Source: Panulirus ornatus
Taxonomy: Eukaryota > Arthropoda > Malacostraca > Decapoda > Palinuridae
Length of the DNA: 64,000 bases
Assembly (NCBI RefSeq): GCF_036320965.1
Contig: NC_092281.1
Location: 13,908,719 to 13,972,718, forward strand
Direction of reading: 5' to 3'
Below, piece by piece: positions 56,157 through 64,000 of this stretch. Both the position numbers and the translations under genes were made by a program. How positions within the stretch are numbered: position 1 is the first letter of the stretch; each line of letters begins with the position of its first letter. The notes beneath the pieces were generated by a model. The model ran no database searches. It worked only from the letters and a program-made list of their open reading frames with translations, and had not been told where the DNA came from.

Positions 56157-56240
56157 CTTGGATTTCTTGGTGAGCTTGAGGTAGCCCAGCTTCCAGAAGA
56201 AGGGCTTCTTGAGGTACTGGAGGGTACTGGAGGGGTTCAT
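56157..56240 (-). CDS. Candidate first or internal exon, unknown protein
   Basis: From ATG at 56240 (A at -3), MNPSSTLQYLKKPFFWKLGY then LKLTKKSK, ending AAG|GTACAC; 28 codons, phase 0 out. Codons are strongly GC-ended. The frame continues above the ATG (LRPWLPDGEGALAATR), and TGCTGCCACCAG just before it could be an acceptor instead. Both 55700-55590 and the large exon at 38079 start in phase 0 and could follow it. Family unknown. Confidence 0.42.
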
Positions 56241-56794
56241 CCTGGTGGCAGCAAGAGCACCTTCACCGTCAGGCAGCCAAGGCCGCAGGTTCAGGTCACC
56301 GGCAGTAGCGAGACGGGCATGACACACGCCTCCGGTGTCGTCGCGTCCCGGTTGTTAGATCACTTTCTACCCGCGTTCAAGTCACCAGTCAACCACCAAT
56401 ACTCTCTACGGGCATGCCACTACCCTTCTTCCACTTGGGTTACACTCTCCACTGCTTTATTCCACTTGCTAATACGAGTAATCTTTCCAAATGGCACCTC
56501 CACCGCGAAAAATATCTTTCAAAAAAATTTTCTATAATATATTCACAAACTTCCAACATAAAAAAAAGTTTTGCAAAACGTGGAAAAAATTCGAGCGGTG
56601 GAGTGGCTGACGGGCGCCGGGTGTGCCGTGTCAAGTGGGATGAGAGCGGGAGTTGGCGGGTGTTGCTCCCTCGACCAGCACACACACACTGAGACGGGCT
56701 GCCTGAACGTTCCCCACCCAAGGAGGCCTCCAGACCCTCCGGCAGGCCAGCTACAGAAGTAGCCGCACCTCAAAGACTTTCTCCTGAGTTCGGG
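56241..56794. other. No gene seen
   Basis: Frames here are of chance length; 56580-56760 is GC-rich and open on both strands without splice borders. Confidence 0.4.
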
Positions 56795-57130
56795 GCTTCC
56801 TTTCTATTTCTTGTGGCCCTTAGGTAACGCCGGACAAGTTCCCCAGCCCTTTTGGTCCTTGGGTAATGGCTGGCACGTCGTTCTTAAGCCCAAATGGACC
56901 TTTGGTAGTGACTGAAACGTTCCTCCGTCGTTGTAGCCCTTGGTTTGTGTCAGACACGTCCCTCAACCCTAGTGCACCTTTAGTAGTGGATGACACGTTC
57001 CTCAGCATTTGTGGACCTTAAGTAGTAGGTGACATGTTTACCAGCTCTTGTGGCCTTTGGGTAGCGGCTGAACAAGTTCCCCAGTTCGCAAGGCCTTTTG
57101 GGTAGTGGTTGACGCCTTCCTCAGTTCCAG
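56795..57130 (+). repeat. About 43-bp minisatellite, 7 diverged units
   Basis: Units share GTGG(A/C)C(C)TT(T/A)GGTA(G/A)TG(A/G)(A/C)TG and GTTCC(C/T)CAG, with heavy divergence, so this is an old array. Confidence 0.8.
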
Positions 57131-57405
57131 GACTGAAACGATGATTGTAACAACTCTTCCCACAAATGCATTTACGCAAATGTATTTGAACTATGTACAG
57201 TTTTCAGACAATACCTCAGTCTCTGCTTGAGAGAACATACGCGATCTCAAACCGTTTCAAAAGTAAAACTGTCCCGTATCTGTATATTCCCTCCAGTCCA
57301 TAACCAACTGTCACAACCAAGAAATTCTAAATCCTCGAAAGTCATTACATAATTCAGACATGTAAACATACGGACTCTTATACCATCATTAGAGCTGTAA
57401 TGACA

Positions 57406-57609
57406 TCAAGTAATTGTCGTGGGTCCGTTGCTACGGTAATCTCCCCAGTCACTTTTCTCCATGCTACCCACGTTTTCCTTAACGACCACTGACCCAGACA
57501 TGTGACCACCAGACCTGTGAGGAACTTTCCTGACGGCTAACGTAGAGGAGATGAGGTCCTGCCTAACACCAGAAGAACTAAACCATCCTCCCTCCTGGCC
57601 TGGCAACAT
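57406..57609 (-). other. 67-codon coding-like frame, unproven
   Basis: ATG-to-stop frame on the minus strand including VVVKENVGSMEKSDWGDYRS. Composition is coding-like, but no splice or promoter signal is clear. Confidence 0.25.
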
Positions 57610-57648
57610 ACTGTATGGATCCTCTACATATCATCTTCAACATCGTCA

Positions 57649-57751
<103 letters not shown>

Positions 57752-57889
57752 GTAGTGGTAGTAGTAGTAATTGCAGTAGTAGTAGTATTATCAATCATCG
57801 ATATTGTTACTGCTGTTATAATTATCATTACGGCGATTATCATCACCAGCAAACTAATCATTAATATCAACACTAATTTCTACAACAAC

Positions 57890-57939
57890 AAAATAATGAT
57901 AATAATAGTAATGATAATAACAATGATAATAATAATAAC

Positions 57940-57997
<58 letters not shown>
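57890..57997. repeat. (AAT)n/(ATA)n array
   Basis: AAT units with GAT and CAAT interruptions in the first half, pure in the second. Confidence 0.95.
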
Positions 57998-57998
<1 letters not shown>

Positions 57999-58260
57999 GA
58001 TCGCTTTTAGCGGCAATGGCCAGCACAGACGAATTAATGGCATTATGTTCCTGGCAGCCCTGGCTACCTGGGCGGGGCGGTAGGGTAAGGGTGGTAGGCA
58101 GTAGCAGTAGAGTGGGGTGAGGTAGATGAGGTGGGGTAGGAGGTGGAGAGTGGTTCATGGAGAGAAGGGAAGTTAAACCACAAAATCTGTCTGGCAACAT
58201 CTGGCAGACACACATTACCATAGCCAAGCCAGTCTCCCACACTCCACGCACGACCATCCT

Positions 58261-58261
58261 C

Positions 58262-58290
<29 letters not shown>
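58261..58290. repeat. (AC)n microsatellite
   Basis: 15 AC units. Confidence 0.95.
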
Positions 58291-58292
<2 letters not shown>

Positions 58293-58334
58293 CTTACCAT
58301 CGTCTGCACTCTACCGTAAGGCGAAAACTTCCAC

Positions 58335-58570
58335 AGCTGCACATACTACCGTAGTCCACACACTACCATGATCCACACACTACCATACTCCACGGACTAC
58401 CATCGTCCACACACTACCATCGTCCACACACTACCATAATCCACACACTACCAATGTCCACACACTACCATAGTCCACACACTACCATAATCCACACCCT
58501 ACCATCGTCCACACACTACCATCGTCCACACACTACCATACTCCACGGACTACCATCGTCCACACCTTAC
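58335..58570 (+). repeat. 17-bp minisatellite, about 13 units
   Basis: Unit CACACACTACCATCGTC with variants ATAGTC, ATAATC and ATACTCCACGGA. Confidence 0.93.
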
Positions 58571-58774
58571 CACAACTACCAAGGAATCACTTCGAATGTC
58601 AACATTGAACGAACTACAAGTTTCACCATTTCTCCGAAGACAAAATGAAAAGACAAAAGTTTAATCTCTTTAGAAATATCTCTGACGTTAATGATTTTAT
58701 GATGTTCGTCTTTGGGTAAAAACTCCCGAGATCTCGTCTGGTGCTGGCTTGGGAATACCCACTGTGGAACACAG

Positions 58775-58846
58775 CGAAGGCCAAGGGCGCAGGCGACTGA
58801 GGACGTAGACTGGAAAAACGCCCTGAAATATACCGAAGTGCAGAAG
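58775..58846 (+). CDS. Candidate internal exon, unknown protein
   Basis: After ACCCACTGTGGAACACAG, 24 codons in phase 0-0 (QATEDVDWKNALKYTEVQK at the end) and a strong donor CAGAAG|GTAAGA. The acidic/aromatic reading is convincing near the donor. It does not join 59046 in phase, so its partner is unknown. Confidence 0.35.
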
Positions 58847-59000
58847 GTAAGAAGAATGATATGTATAGAAGGCACACCTGGAGGAGAAATATCTGTAACA
58901 GCCAAATAACAGATGATGAATATATCAGAAACATCGAGAGGCATTGACGAAAGCGAGACTAACCCAGTTCGTGAATGCGAACGAGTCACACCCTAAACAC

Positions 59001-59003
<3 letters not shown>

Positions 59004-59044
<41 letters not shown>
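59004..59044. repeat. (AC)n microsatellite
   Basis: 20 AC units that end in the acceptor CAG of the next exon. Confidence 0.97.
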
Positions 59045-59045
<1 letters not shown>

Positions 59046-59047
<2 letters not shown>

Positions 59048-59192
59048 CAAATCACGAAGGCGATTTCGCATTTTCTGTTGAATTATCCGTGAAGAAAATC
59101 TTCTTCCAGACTTGTGATCAAGAAAGACTCCAAAGCTTTAAGTCCAGCCACCTGGAGCTGGACTTATCGCCCCGACAAAGGAGGACAGACTG
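59046..59192 (+). CDS. Candidate internal exon, unknown protein
   Basis: The (AC)n array ends ACACAG|A. The frame reads EGDFAFSVELSVKKIFFQTC, then DQERLQSFKSSHLELDLSPR, leaving after 2 nt at GACTG|GTAGTT; read through, it would stop at once (W-TAG). The 2-nt exit fits the 1-nt entry of 60990-61033, giving Cys. Strong codon character; family unknown. The acceptor has an AC rather than a T/C tract. Confidence 0.47.
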
Positions 59193-59481
59193 GTAGTTTA
59201 CATACGTATAAGCTCCCGTTCAAGCATATCTCGAACGGTAAAACTACCGCAGATAAGATGCCTCAACCTGCCATTCACAAAGCGCCCCTCACGGTCTGAT
59301 GTCTTCCTCTGCATTCCTTTAAATTCCAGGCTTCAGGTTTATGAATTCTATTACTTTGAGAGAGCGACGCATTCGAGAACATCCCACTCCTGTACCTTGG
59401 TCATCCCGCGACCCCACTGTGATGTAACCACACATCACGTACCCCTGTGTGCAAGTCCATAAAGTCGAGGCTGTCGAGTGC

Positions 59482-59558
<77 letters not shown>

Positions 59559-59889
59559 GTGTGTCTGGCCTTGGTTAACAAATCCATGAATCTGAAACTT
59601 TCACGGTTGAGTAAGAAGTCGTGTCAATCACTATAATGGGAATCGCTGTTTCCTCTCGTTTCATCTGGATGATCTGATGCTAAGTGGTTAAAAAAGAAAC
59701 ACTCGTTATTATTTACTTTCTTTTTTTCTTTTCGTCCTGAGTTGGTTAAGTTTTCCTGCCACAGAAATAAGACGTGAACGACGAGTGTCCAGAACCGGTC
59801 TTACCAGACGCTTCCTTGGGGGTCACCCGTGGTCACGGCCAGCTGCTGCCTCACACGTGCACTCTACCTCCTCCTCTCAATTCATGAGT

Positions 59890-59890
<1 letters not shown>
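59193..59890. other. Probable intron with (GT)n at 59482-59557
   Basis: Unique sequence plus a 38-unit GT array. No second coding segment seen. Confidence 0.5.
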
Positions 59891-59965
<75 letters not shown>

Positions 59966-60062
59966 CCCCCCTTCTATCGGCTACTACTACGCCACACAAT
60001 TCTCTTACATCCTATTCAACAACCTCCCCCCCCCAACACACACACACACACACACACACACA
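59891..60062. repeat. (CT)n and (AC)n microsatellites
   Basis: (CT)n at 59891-59963 followed by a C run, and (AC)n at 60036-60062. Confidence 0.96.
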
Positions 60063-60246
60063 CCGGTGGCCCTCGAGGATCCATCCACTTCCCAAGGTCA
60101 CTGGGGACCCCCCCACCCACAACCATCAATTCGTGATTATGCCTTTGAGAAAACCTGACAATTCGGGTAACTGAAGGAACTGTGTGGCTTCTGAATATAG
60201 CAGACAGAGCAAAACCACTCAAGGTTTACCATTCTCGATATATACT

Positions 60247-60248
<2 letters not shown>

Positions 60249-60295
<47 letters not shown>
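60249..60295. repeat. (CT)n microsatellite
   Basis: 23 CT units that form the pyrimidine tract of the following acceptor. Confidence 0.97.
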
Positions 60296-60297
<2 letters not shown>

Positions 60298-60308
60298 GAG
60301 ATCTGCAG

Positions 60309-60421
60309 ACTCTGGCATAAGAAAGAGATACGTTTTTGACAGCCATGAAGAAATGTCATTGACTTCACACAACAGTCGCTACCTCAGGATAGACAATTCC
60401 AGCTCCGTAGCAACCATTTAG
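60309..60421 (+). CDS. Candidate terminal exon, unknown protein
   Basis: (CT)n and TTGGGAGATCTGCAG precede 60309. After 2 nt, 36 codons and a stop: SGIRKRYVFDSHEEMSLTSH, then NSRYLRIDNSSSVATI. The sequence resembles a short cytoplasmic tail. Its phase differs from the 59046-62801 set, so it may be an alternative last exon or part of another transcript. Confidence 0.4.
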
Positions 60422-60825
60422 CAACTGAACCTCTACAACAACCAAATGGTAACAAAAACCTGAATTGCAAATGACGTCGAAGTAAGAGAGCCTGGAGGGA
60501 AGAGCAAGCAGGTCCTGTATATAATCTGTGGAGTTCTGACTCATTTGTGGTGAATCCTGGCGAGGACTGTGGGTGGCGGTAATGTTGACATGTGATCAGG
60601 TGAGCGACTGCTGGGTGATGCACCAAACGTGTCCGTCGGTCCGTTACGCCATGATGCCTTTCATGACCTAGGCACGCAGGCAGGCCCCGTGGAGTCAGGG
60701 CCGTGAATACATCAGACATGCACCGCACGTATGTTTACAGCCAAAGGTAGCAACACAAAATCAAACACAAGACGACAGACAAACAAGAAAAAGAAAATAT
60801 GTAGACCGAGTCTTATATGATCAAA

Positions 60826-60891
<66 letters not shown>

Positions 60892-60989
60892 CAGCTACTG
60901 TATCATCAGGTATATTCAACCACATTGCCAGCATGAGAATATGGAACCTTGTTATAATCCTAAGAAACATTTCCCGCTCTTGCCACCAG
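60422..60989. other. Probable intron with (AC)n at 60828-60888
   Basis: The minus frame across 60384-60728 is of chance length. No coding segment called. Confidence 0.45.
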
Positions 60990-61033
60990 CATCTCCCACC
61001 AGCCCAGACAGGTTGTCGCCCTAAACAAGTCAG
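60990..61033 (+). CDS. Candidate 44-nt exon, unknown protein
   Basis: Acceptor TTTCCCGCTCTTGCCACCAG and donor GTCAG|GTATGTG are both strong. Between them 1 nt + 14 codons + 1 nt read ISHQPRQVVALNKS. The exit G joins GC at 61701 (Gly). It is short, so support comes from the splice sites and from phase agreement on both sides. Confidence 0.5.
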
Positions 61034-61461
61034 GTATGTGTTCCCATGTGTGGTGGTAGGAAGAAACCGAACAGTACTAACCCGCCTCCCGCTACAGCAT
61101 AACTGTTTCCCTTCTCTTATCCCACCCTCACGTACACCCGAGGCAGTGAATGTGTCTGGTAACAGATAATCGCTCAATTCTGGATGAACGACGGAGAATT
61201 GATCCTCGTGATTTATAGGATATTCACGTTACTCACGAGCCATGAGTTGCTTCTGAGCATTGGTCATCGACGCGACTCAAGTCCTCGCCACACACACACA
61301 CACACACACACACTCGTGACTCGTTCTGTGTCATACCACTCACGAGGGAGGTGGTGAGGGCACGTATGACTCACGCCTACGGGACACACACACACACACA
61401 CTGAGAAAGGCGTTGCTGGGCATACCTCCTTTTACGTACACTTTGGCTACATGTAAGTCAT

Positions 61462-61573
<112 letters not shown>

Positions 61574-61700
61574 GGTAAACAAGAATGAATGGTAATTACT
61601 CACAAAACGTTGAAAGTGAACACAACCAATTACCCTGCAGATGATGCCATGACTTGATTTCACCAGCAAAAGAGAATATCTTAAACCTTCGTCCCCTCAG

Positions 61701-61840
61701 GCTCCCCGGAGGAATTCCAGCGCCAGAGGCTGCTGTCTGCCTCCACACAGAGAAGCCGTCAGCAGCCGTCCACCAGATGCTCAGTGTCACGATCCTCCAA
61801 CGCACTAACATCCTCGTCCATCCCACCTACAGATTCGTCG
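61701..61840 (+). CDS. Candidate internal exon, Ser-rich
   Basis: Acceptor TTAAACCTTCGTCCCCTCAG ends at 61700. After 2 nt, 46 codons (SPEEFQRQRLLSASTQRSRQ, then a Ser/Thr/Pro-rich SNALTSSSIPPTDSS) end at TCG|GTAATT in phase 0. It joins 60990-61033 and 62607-62801 in phase. Low-complexity Ser-rich composition implies a disordered cytoplasmic region. Family unknown. Confidence 0.55.
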
Positions 61841-62606
61841 GTAATTCCACTACCCGTGCATGTCAGCAGAGCCACTCCCCGCCACACTGCACGTCAGCAA
61901 TGCCACTACAAGCCATCGTGCACGTCAACAGTGCCACTACCCGTCACAGTGCACGTCAGGAGCTCGAACATGCACCACGGCACAGGAAACTCTATACACA
62001 TAAGGCATTTGGGTTACGGCGTGGCACGGATGTGGCAGATCTCAGCTCCATGAGTTGTAATGGGCGAGCATGACGGCCTGACCTCTCACCTCACCTTTGA
62101 GGGTCTTGGGAAAGGTCAGGACATCAAACCCTAAGGTTGTACCGTCGTCGTGCTCACAGGTCGTCGTACCGTCGTCGTGTTCACGGGTCCTACCGTCGTT
62201 TTGAAGAGGTAGAGGACACACTTCTGCGTGCTGGAACGCATCTGTCAAGGGTGAAGACGCGTTTATGAGGACCACAACTACAAAAACGTCATCACATACA
62301 GAAGCAGCTGACCCACAGAGCAGTCTGTTTAGCAAAACCACCAGGTTACGACGACAGACGTCGAAATGGACGCGGAACAACTGAAGAAAAATAGAAACCT
62401 CTGCGCAAATTATCAAATAGGGGAGAGAAGCTGAGTTTACCAACACGTACAAGTCTGGCATGAGGAGAGAAACGAATATTATCATGATCTTGTAAGTATG
62501 TTACGGGTGCTAATCTAAAGTGACTTGTCGTTACGCAAGATGTAACATCTGTACTGACTGACTCCCTCTTGTATGCTAGTGTAACACCAACTGTTGCTCC
62601 CTGCAG
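61841..62606. other. Intron with an array of the dispersed motif
   Basis: GCACGTCAGC(A/G)-type units at 61850-61970 and forward GTCGTACCGTCGTCGTG units at about 62140-62205. No further coding segment seen. Confidence 0.55.
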
Positions 62607-62801
62607 TATTACTCTCCGTGGGAGGAGTTCTATAGCTCACACGGCCCGCGGCCCGCTCATCCCCAAGCACCTACTCGAATTCGGTACCACATGACTCACC
62701 CGCCGCAGCCAAGCCCTCGCCTCCCTGCCACGGGCGACGACGCTGCCCCCATCATGGCAGGGCAGACTCTGCCGGATCCTAGGAGGTCAACGTCGTCGTA
62801 A
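62607..62801 (+). CDS. Candidate terminal exon, Pro-rich C-terminus
   Basis: Acceptor CAACTGTTGCTCCCTGCAG ends at 62606. 64 codons in phase 0 and a TAA at 62799-62801. Starts YYSPWEEFYSSHGPRPAHPQ and ends GQTLPDPRRSTSS. Two tyrosines and a Pro-rich body suggest a signalling tail. Phase 0 matches 61840, and this exon ends the best-supported plus-strand set. Confidence 0.57.
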   Translation, partial: YYSPWEEFYSSHGPRPAHPQAPTRIRYHMTHPPQPSPRLPATGDDAAPIMAGQTLPDPRRSTSS

Positions 62802-62883
62802 TCACCCTCTTCGTCCTGAATTCTTTTTTCTCCTAGTGTTTATCACGGTGACTGGGGTGAATCAGCTCGAATTCGGAGATGAA

Positions 62884-62927
62884 CGAAGGAATGACAACGA
62901 GTCTTCGTCATGGTTGTCATCCCTTCG
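62884..62927. repeat. 15-bp imperfect hairpin
   Basis: CGAAGGAATGACAAC (62884-62898) and GTTGTCATCCCTTCG (62913-62927) pair with one mismatch around a 14-nt loop. Confidence 0.8.
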
Positions 62928-63095
62928 TCGTCTCCGCCGGCATGATCTCCCCTCCTGCCCCCGGACAGCATTCCCCCGCCCCAACCCCCACCATCGGGAA
63001 GATCAAGAATGAGAAAGCTGGCGGGAGACGAGAGAGCCCCCCCAACCAGCTTCAGGTCATCTGCCTTCCTCCTGCCCTTCCTGAGAGCCTCCGGG

Positions 63096-63152
63096 TTAGA
63101 CCCGTCTTCCTCGCTTCCTGCCGCGATCTCTCTTCCTGCATTCCATATGCAT
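63096..63152 (-). CDS. Candidate terminal exon, Arg/Lys-rich
   Basis: Acceptor CTACCTCCTTACCGCAG precedes 63152; phase 0 reads MHMECRKRDRGRKRGRRV and stops. A second frame is open much further (to 62843), which would give a Gly-rich product, so the choice rests on phase with 63322-63228. Confidence 0.33.
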   Translation of the reverse strand: MHMECRKRDRGRKRGRRV

Positions 63153-63227
63153 CTGCGGTAAGGAGGTAGAGGTCTCCTGGCTACCACCAGCGACAGCGTA
63201 CACCTCTCCTCGTAAACACCCACCCAC

Positions 63228-63322
63228 CTTGAAGAGCACCACGGCCTGCAGCCCCCCGCAACACTGCGAGCGCCAGACTTCACCACGCGCCAACTCGTTC
63301 TCGCCAGGGCACGCGGCAGTGG
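63228..63322 (-). CDS. Candidate internal exon, Cys-rich, unknown protein
   Basis: Acceptor TCGCCTGTGTTTCCTGCAG precedes 63322. After 2 nt, 31 codons (CPGENELARGEVWRSQCCGG, then LQAVVLFK) end at AAG|GTGGGT in phase 0. Three cysteines, including a CC pair, suggest a disulfide-bonded region. Good codon character and both splice sites present. Family unknown. Confidence 0.48.
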
Positions 63323-63649
63323 CTGCAGGAAACACAGGCGAGCACCTGACGTAATCTACATACAATGAACTCATTAAGAACGTTGCCGGCTCCAGGTGTT
63401 TAGCTATACCTGCTGCATCATGTAACGTATAACAGTTTTTCTTTTTTTTTTCATCTATTTTCATAATGTCAGGTCGCATTGTTTTAAGGAATTATTATAT
63501 ATTTCTTAGTATCTATCATCACATTATGGCGTCTTCAACAAAACCTTATATCACTAGGTGTATCATAAAGCAAATTTATCACTGACAATTTCAGTAGTGT
63601 GTATTAAACTTAATTAATATAATCAAACATGGGAATTAATAAAAGAATG

Positions 63650-63652
<3 letters not shown>
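63323..63652. other. No gene seen
   Basis: A/T-rich unique sequence upstream of the minus-strand exon. Confidence 0.45.

Positions 63653-63724
<72 letters not shown>
63653..63724. repeat. (AC)n-(TA)n microsatellite
   Basis: 20 AC units changing into 16 TA units. Confidence 0.97.
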
Positions 63725-63725
<1 letters not shown>

Positions 63726-63906
63726 CGATGTAGCGCCAGAAACAGACAAAGAGAGGTCGTATTCGCTCATATCCACTCTCTAGCCGCCATGAATAATGCA
63801 GTGAATAACAGTACAACTATCAACCAGTTGAGTATGCCAGTCTGTCTCCCAACACAAGATGACGTACCAGAGAAAAACTGCCGGCAAGAACCTGTCTTCC
63901 ACCTAG

Positions 63907-64000
63907 GCGGGAGGAGCACTCCCAGCTGGCCCCCAGCAGACGGTGGTGACCCAGCAGATGGTGCTGACCCAGCAGACGGTTATGACCCAGCTGCTGGCGG
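63907..64000 (+). CDS. Possible exon running off the window, 18-bp coding repeat
   Basis: Acceptor AACCTGTCTTCCACCTAG ends at 63906. The frame is open to the end: AGGALPAGPQQTVVTQQMVL and TQQTVMTQLLA, built from an 18-nt unit (CAGCAGACGGTGGTGACC). Phase 0 would accept the end of 61701-61840, making it an alternative 3' exon. It could equally be a young minisatellite with no coding role. Confidence 0.35.

Noticed and set aside
62670..62690. GAATTCGGTACC resembling a cloning polylinker (GAATTCGG recurs near 62870)
   Set aside because: The bases lie in frame inside a phase-consistent exon, and no other vector sequence is seen.

Overview
This window looks like genomic DNA from an arthropod, most probably a decapod crustacean. 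The reasons are the extreme density of long dinucleotide and trinucleotide arrays, the many minisatellites, the tRNA-derived SINE heads and short repeats that run into (TA)n or (AAT)n tails, a decayed mariner, LINE 3' ends, and short GC-rich exon-like islands with GT-AG borders in long introns. There is nothing bacterial or plasmid-like: no operons, ribosome binding sites or CRISPR arrays. The species call is inference from repeat style, with no rRNA or mitochondrial marker to confirm it.

The best supported gene is one very large coding exon on the minus strand (38079 down to 34916, about 1,054 codons). It encodes a disordered, acidic, proline-rich scaffold-like protein with NPxY, YxN, LPPPP and NPF motifs. 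It has clean splice borders and one apparent 1-nt frameshift. A possible upstream exon (56240-56157) and downstream exons (20272-20105 and 19164-19003) lie on the same strand with compatible phases, but their linkage is unproven.

The remaining coding signal is a series of short exon candidates, found by splice sites, codon character and phase. Four plus-strand sets fit together: 9488-9597/9929-9995/10768-10917; 21388-21515/31106-31230 (membrane segment, then C-terminal tail); 50979-51133/51410-51517/51920-52081 (ends in a stop); and 59046-59192/60990-61033/61701-61840/62607-62801 (Ser/Pro-rich tail with stop). A two-exon minus-strand set sits at 63322-63096. None of these proteins could be assigned to a family by eye.

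Layout: 1-9 kb is microsatellites, a SINE head, and 21-, 54-, 36- and 37-bp minisatellites. 9-13 kb is an exon cluster. 13-19 kb is mostly intron or intergenic DNA with an SGNH-like retroelement relic. 19-24 kb holds minus-strand exon candidates, a plus-strand membrane-segment exon and a mariner relic. 24-28 kb is a large repeat block with a 608-bp tandem duplication. 29-31 kb has two LINE ends facing each other. 33-38 kb holds the large exon. 42-53 kb contains paired copies of a decapod-style short repeat, a 46-bp minisatellite and a plus-strand gene end. 53-64 kb holds a LINE fragment, more minisatellites and the right-hand gene ends.
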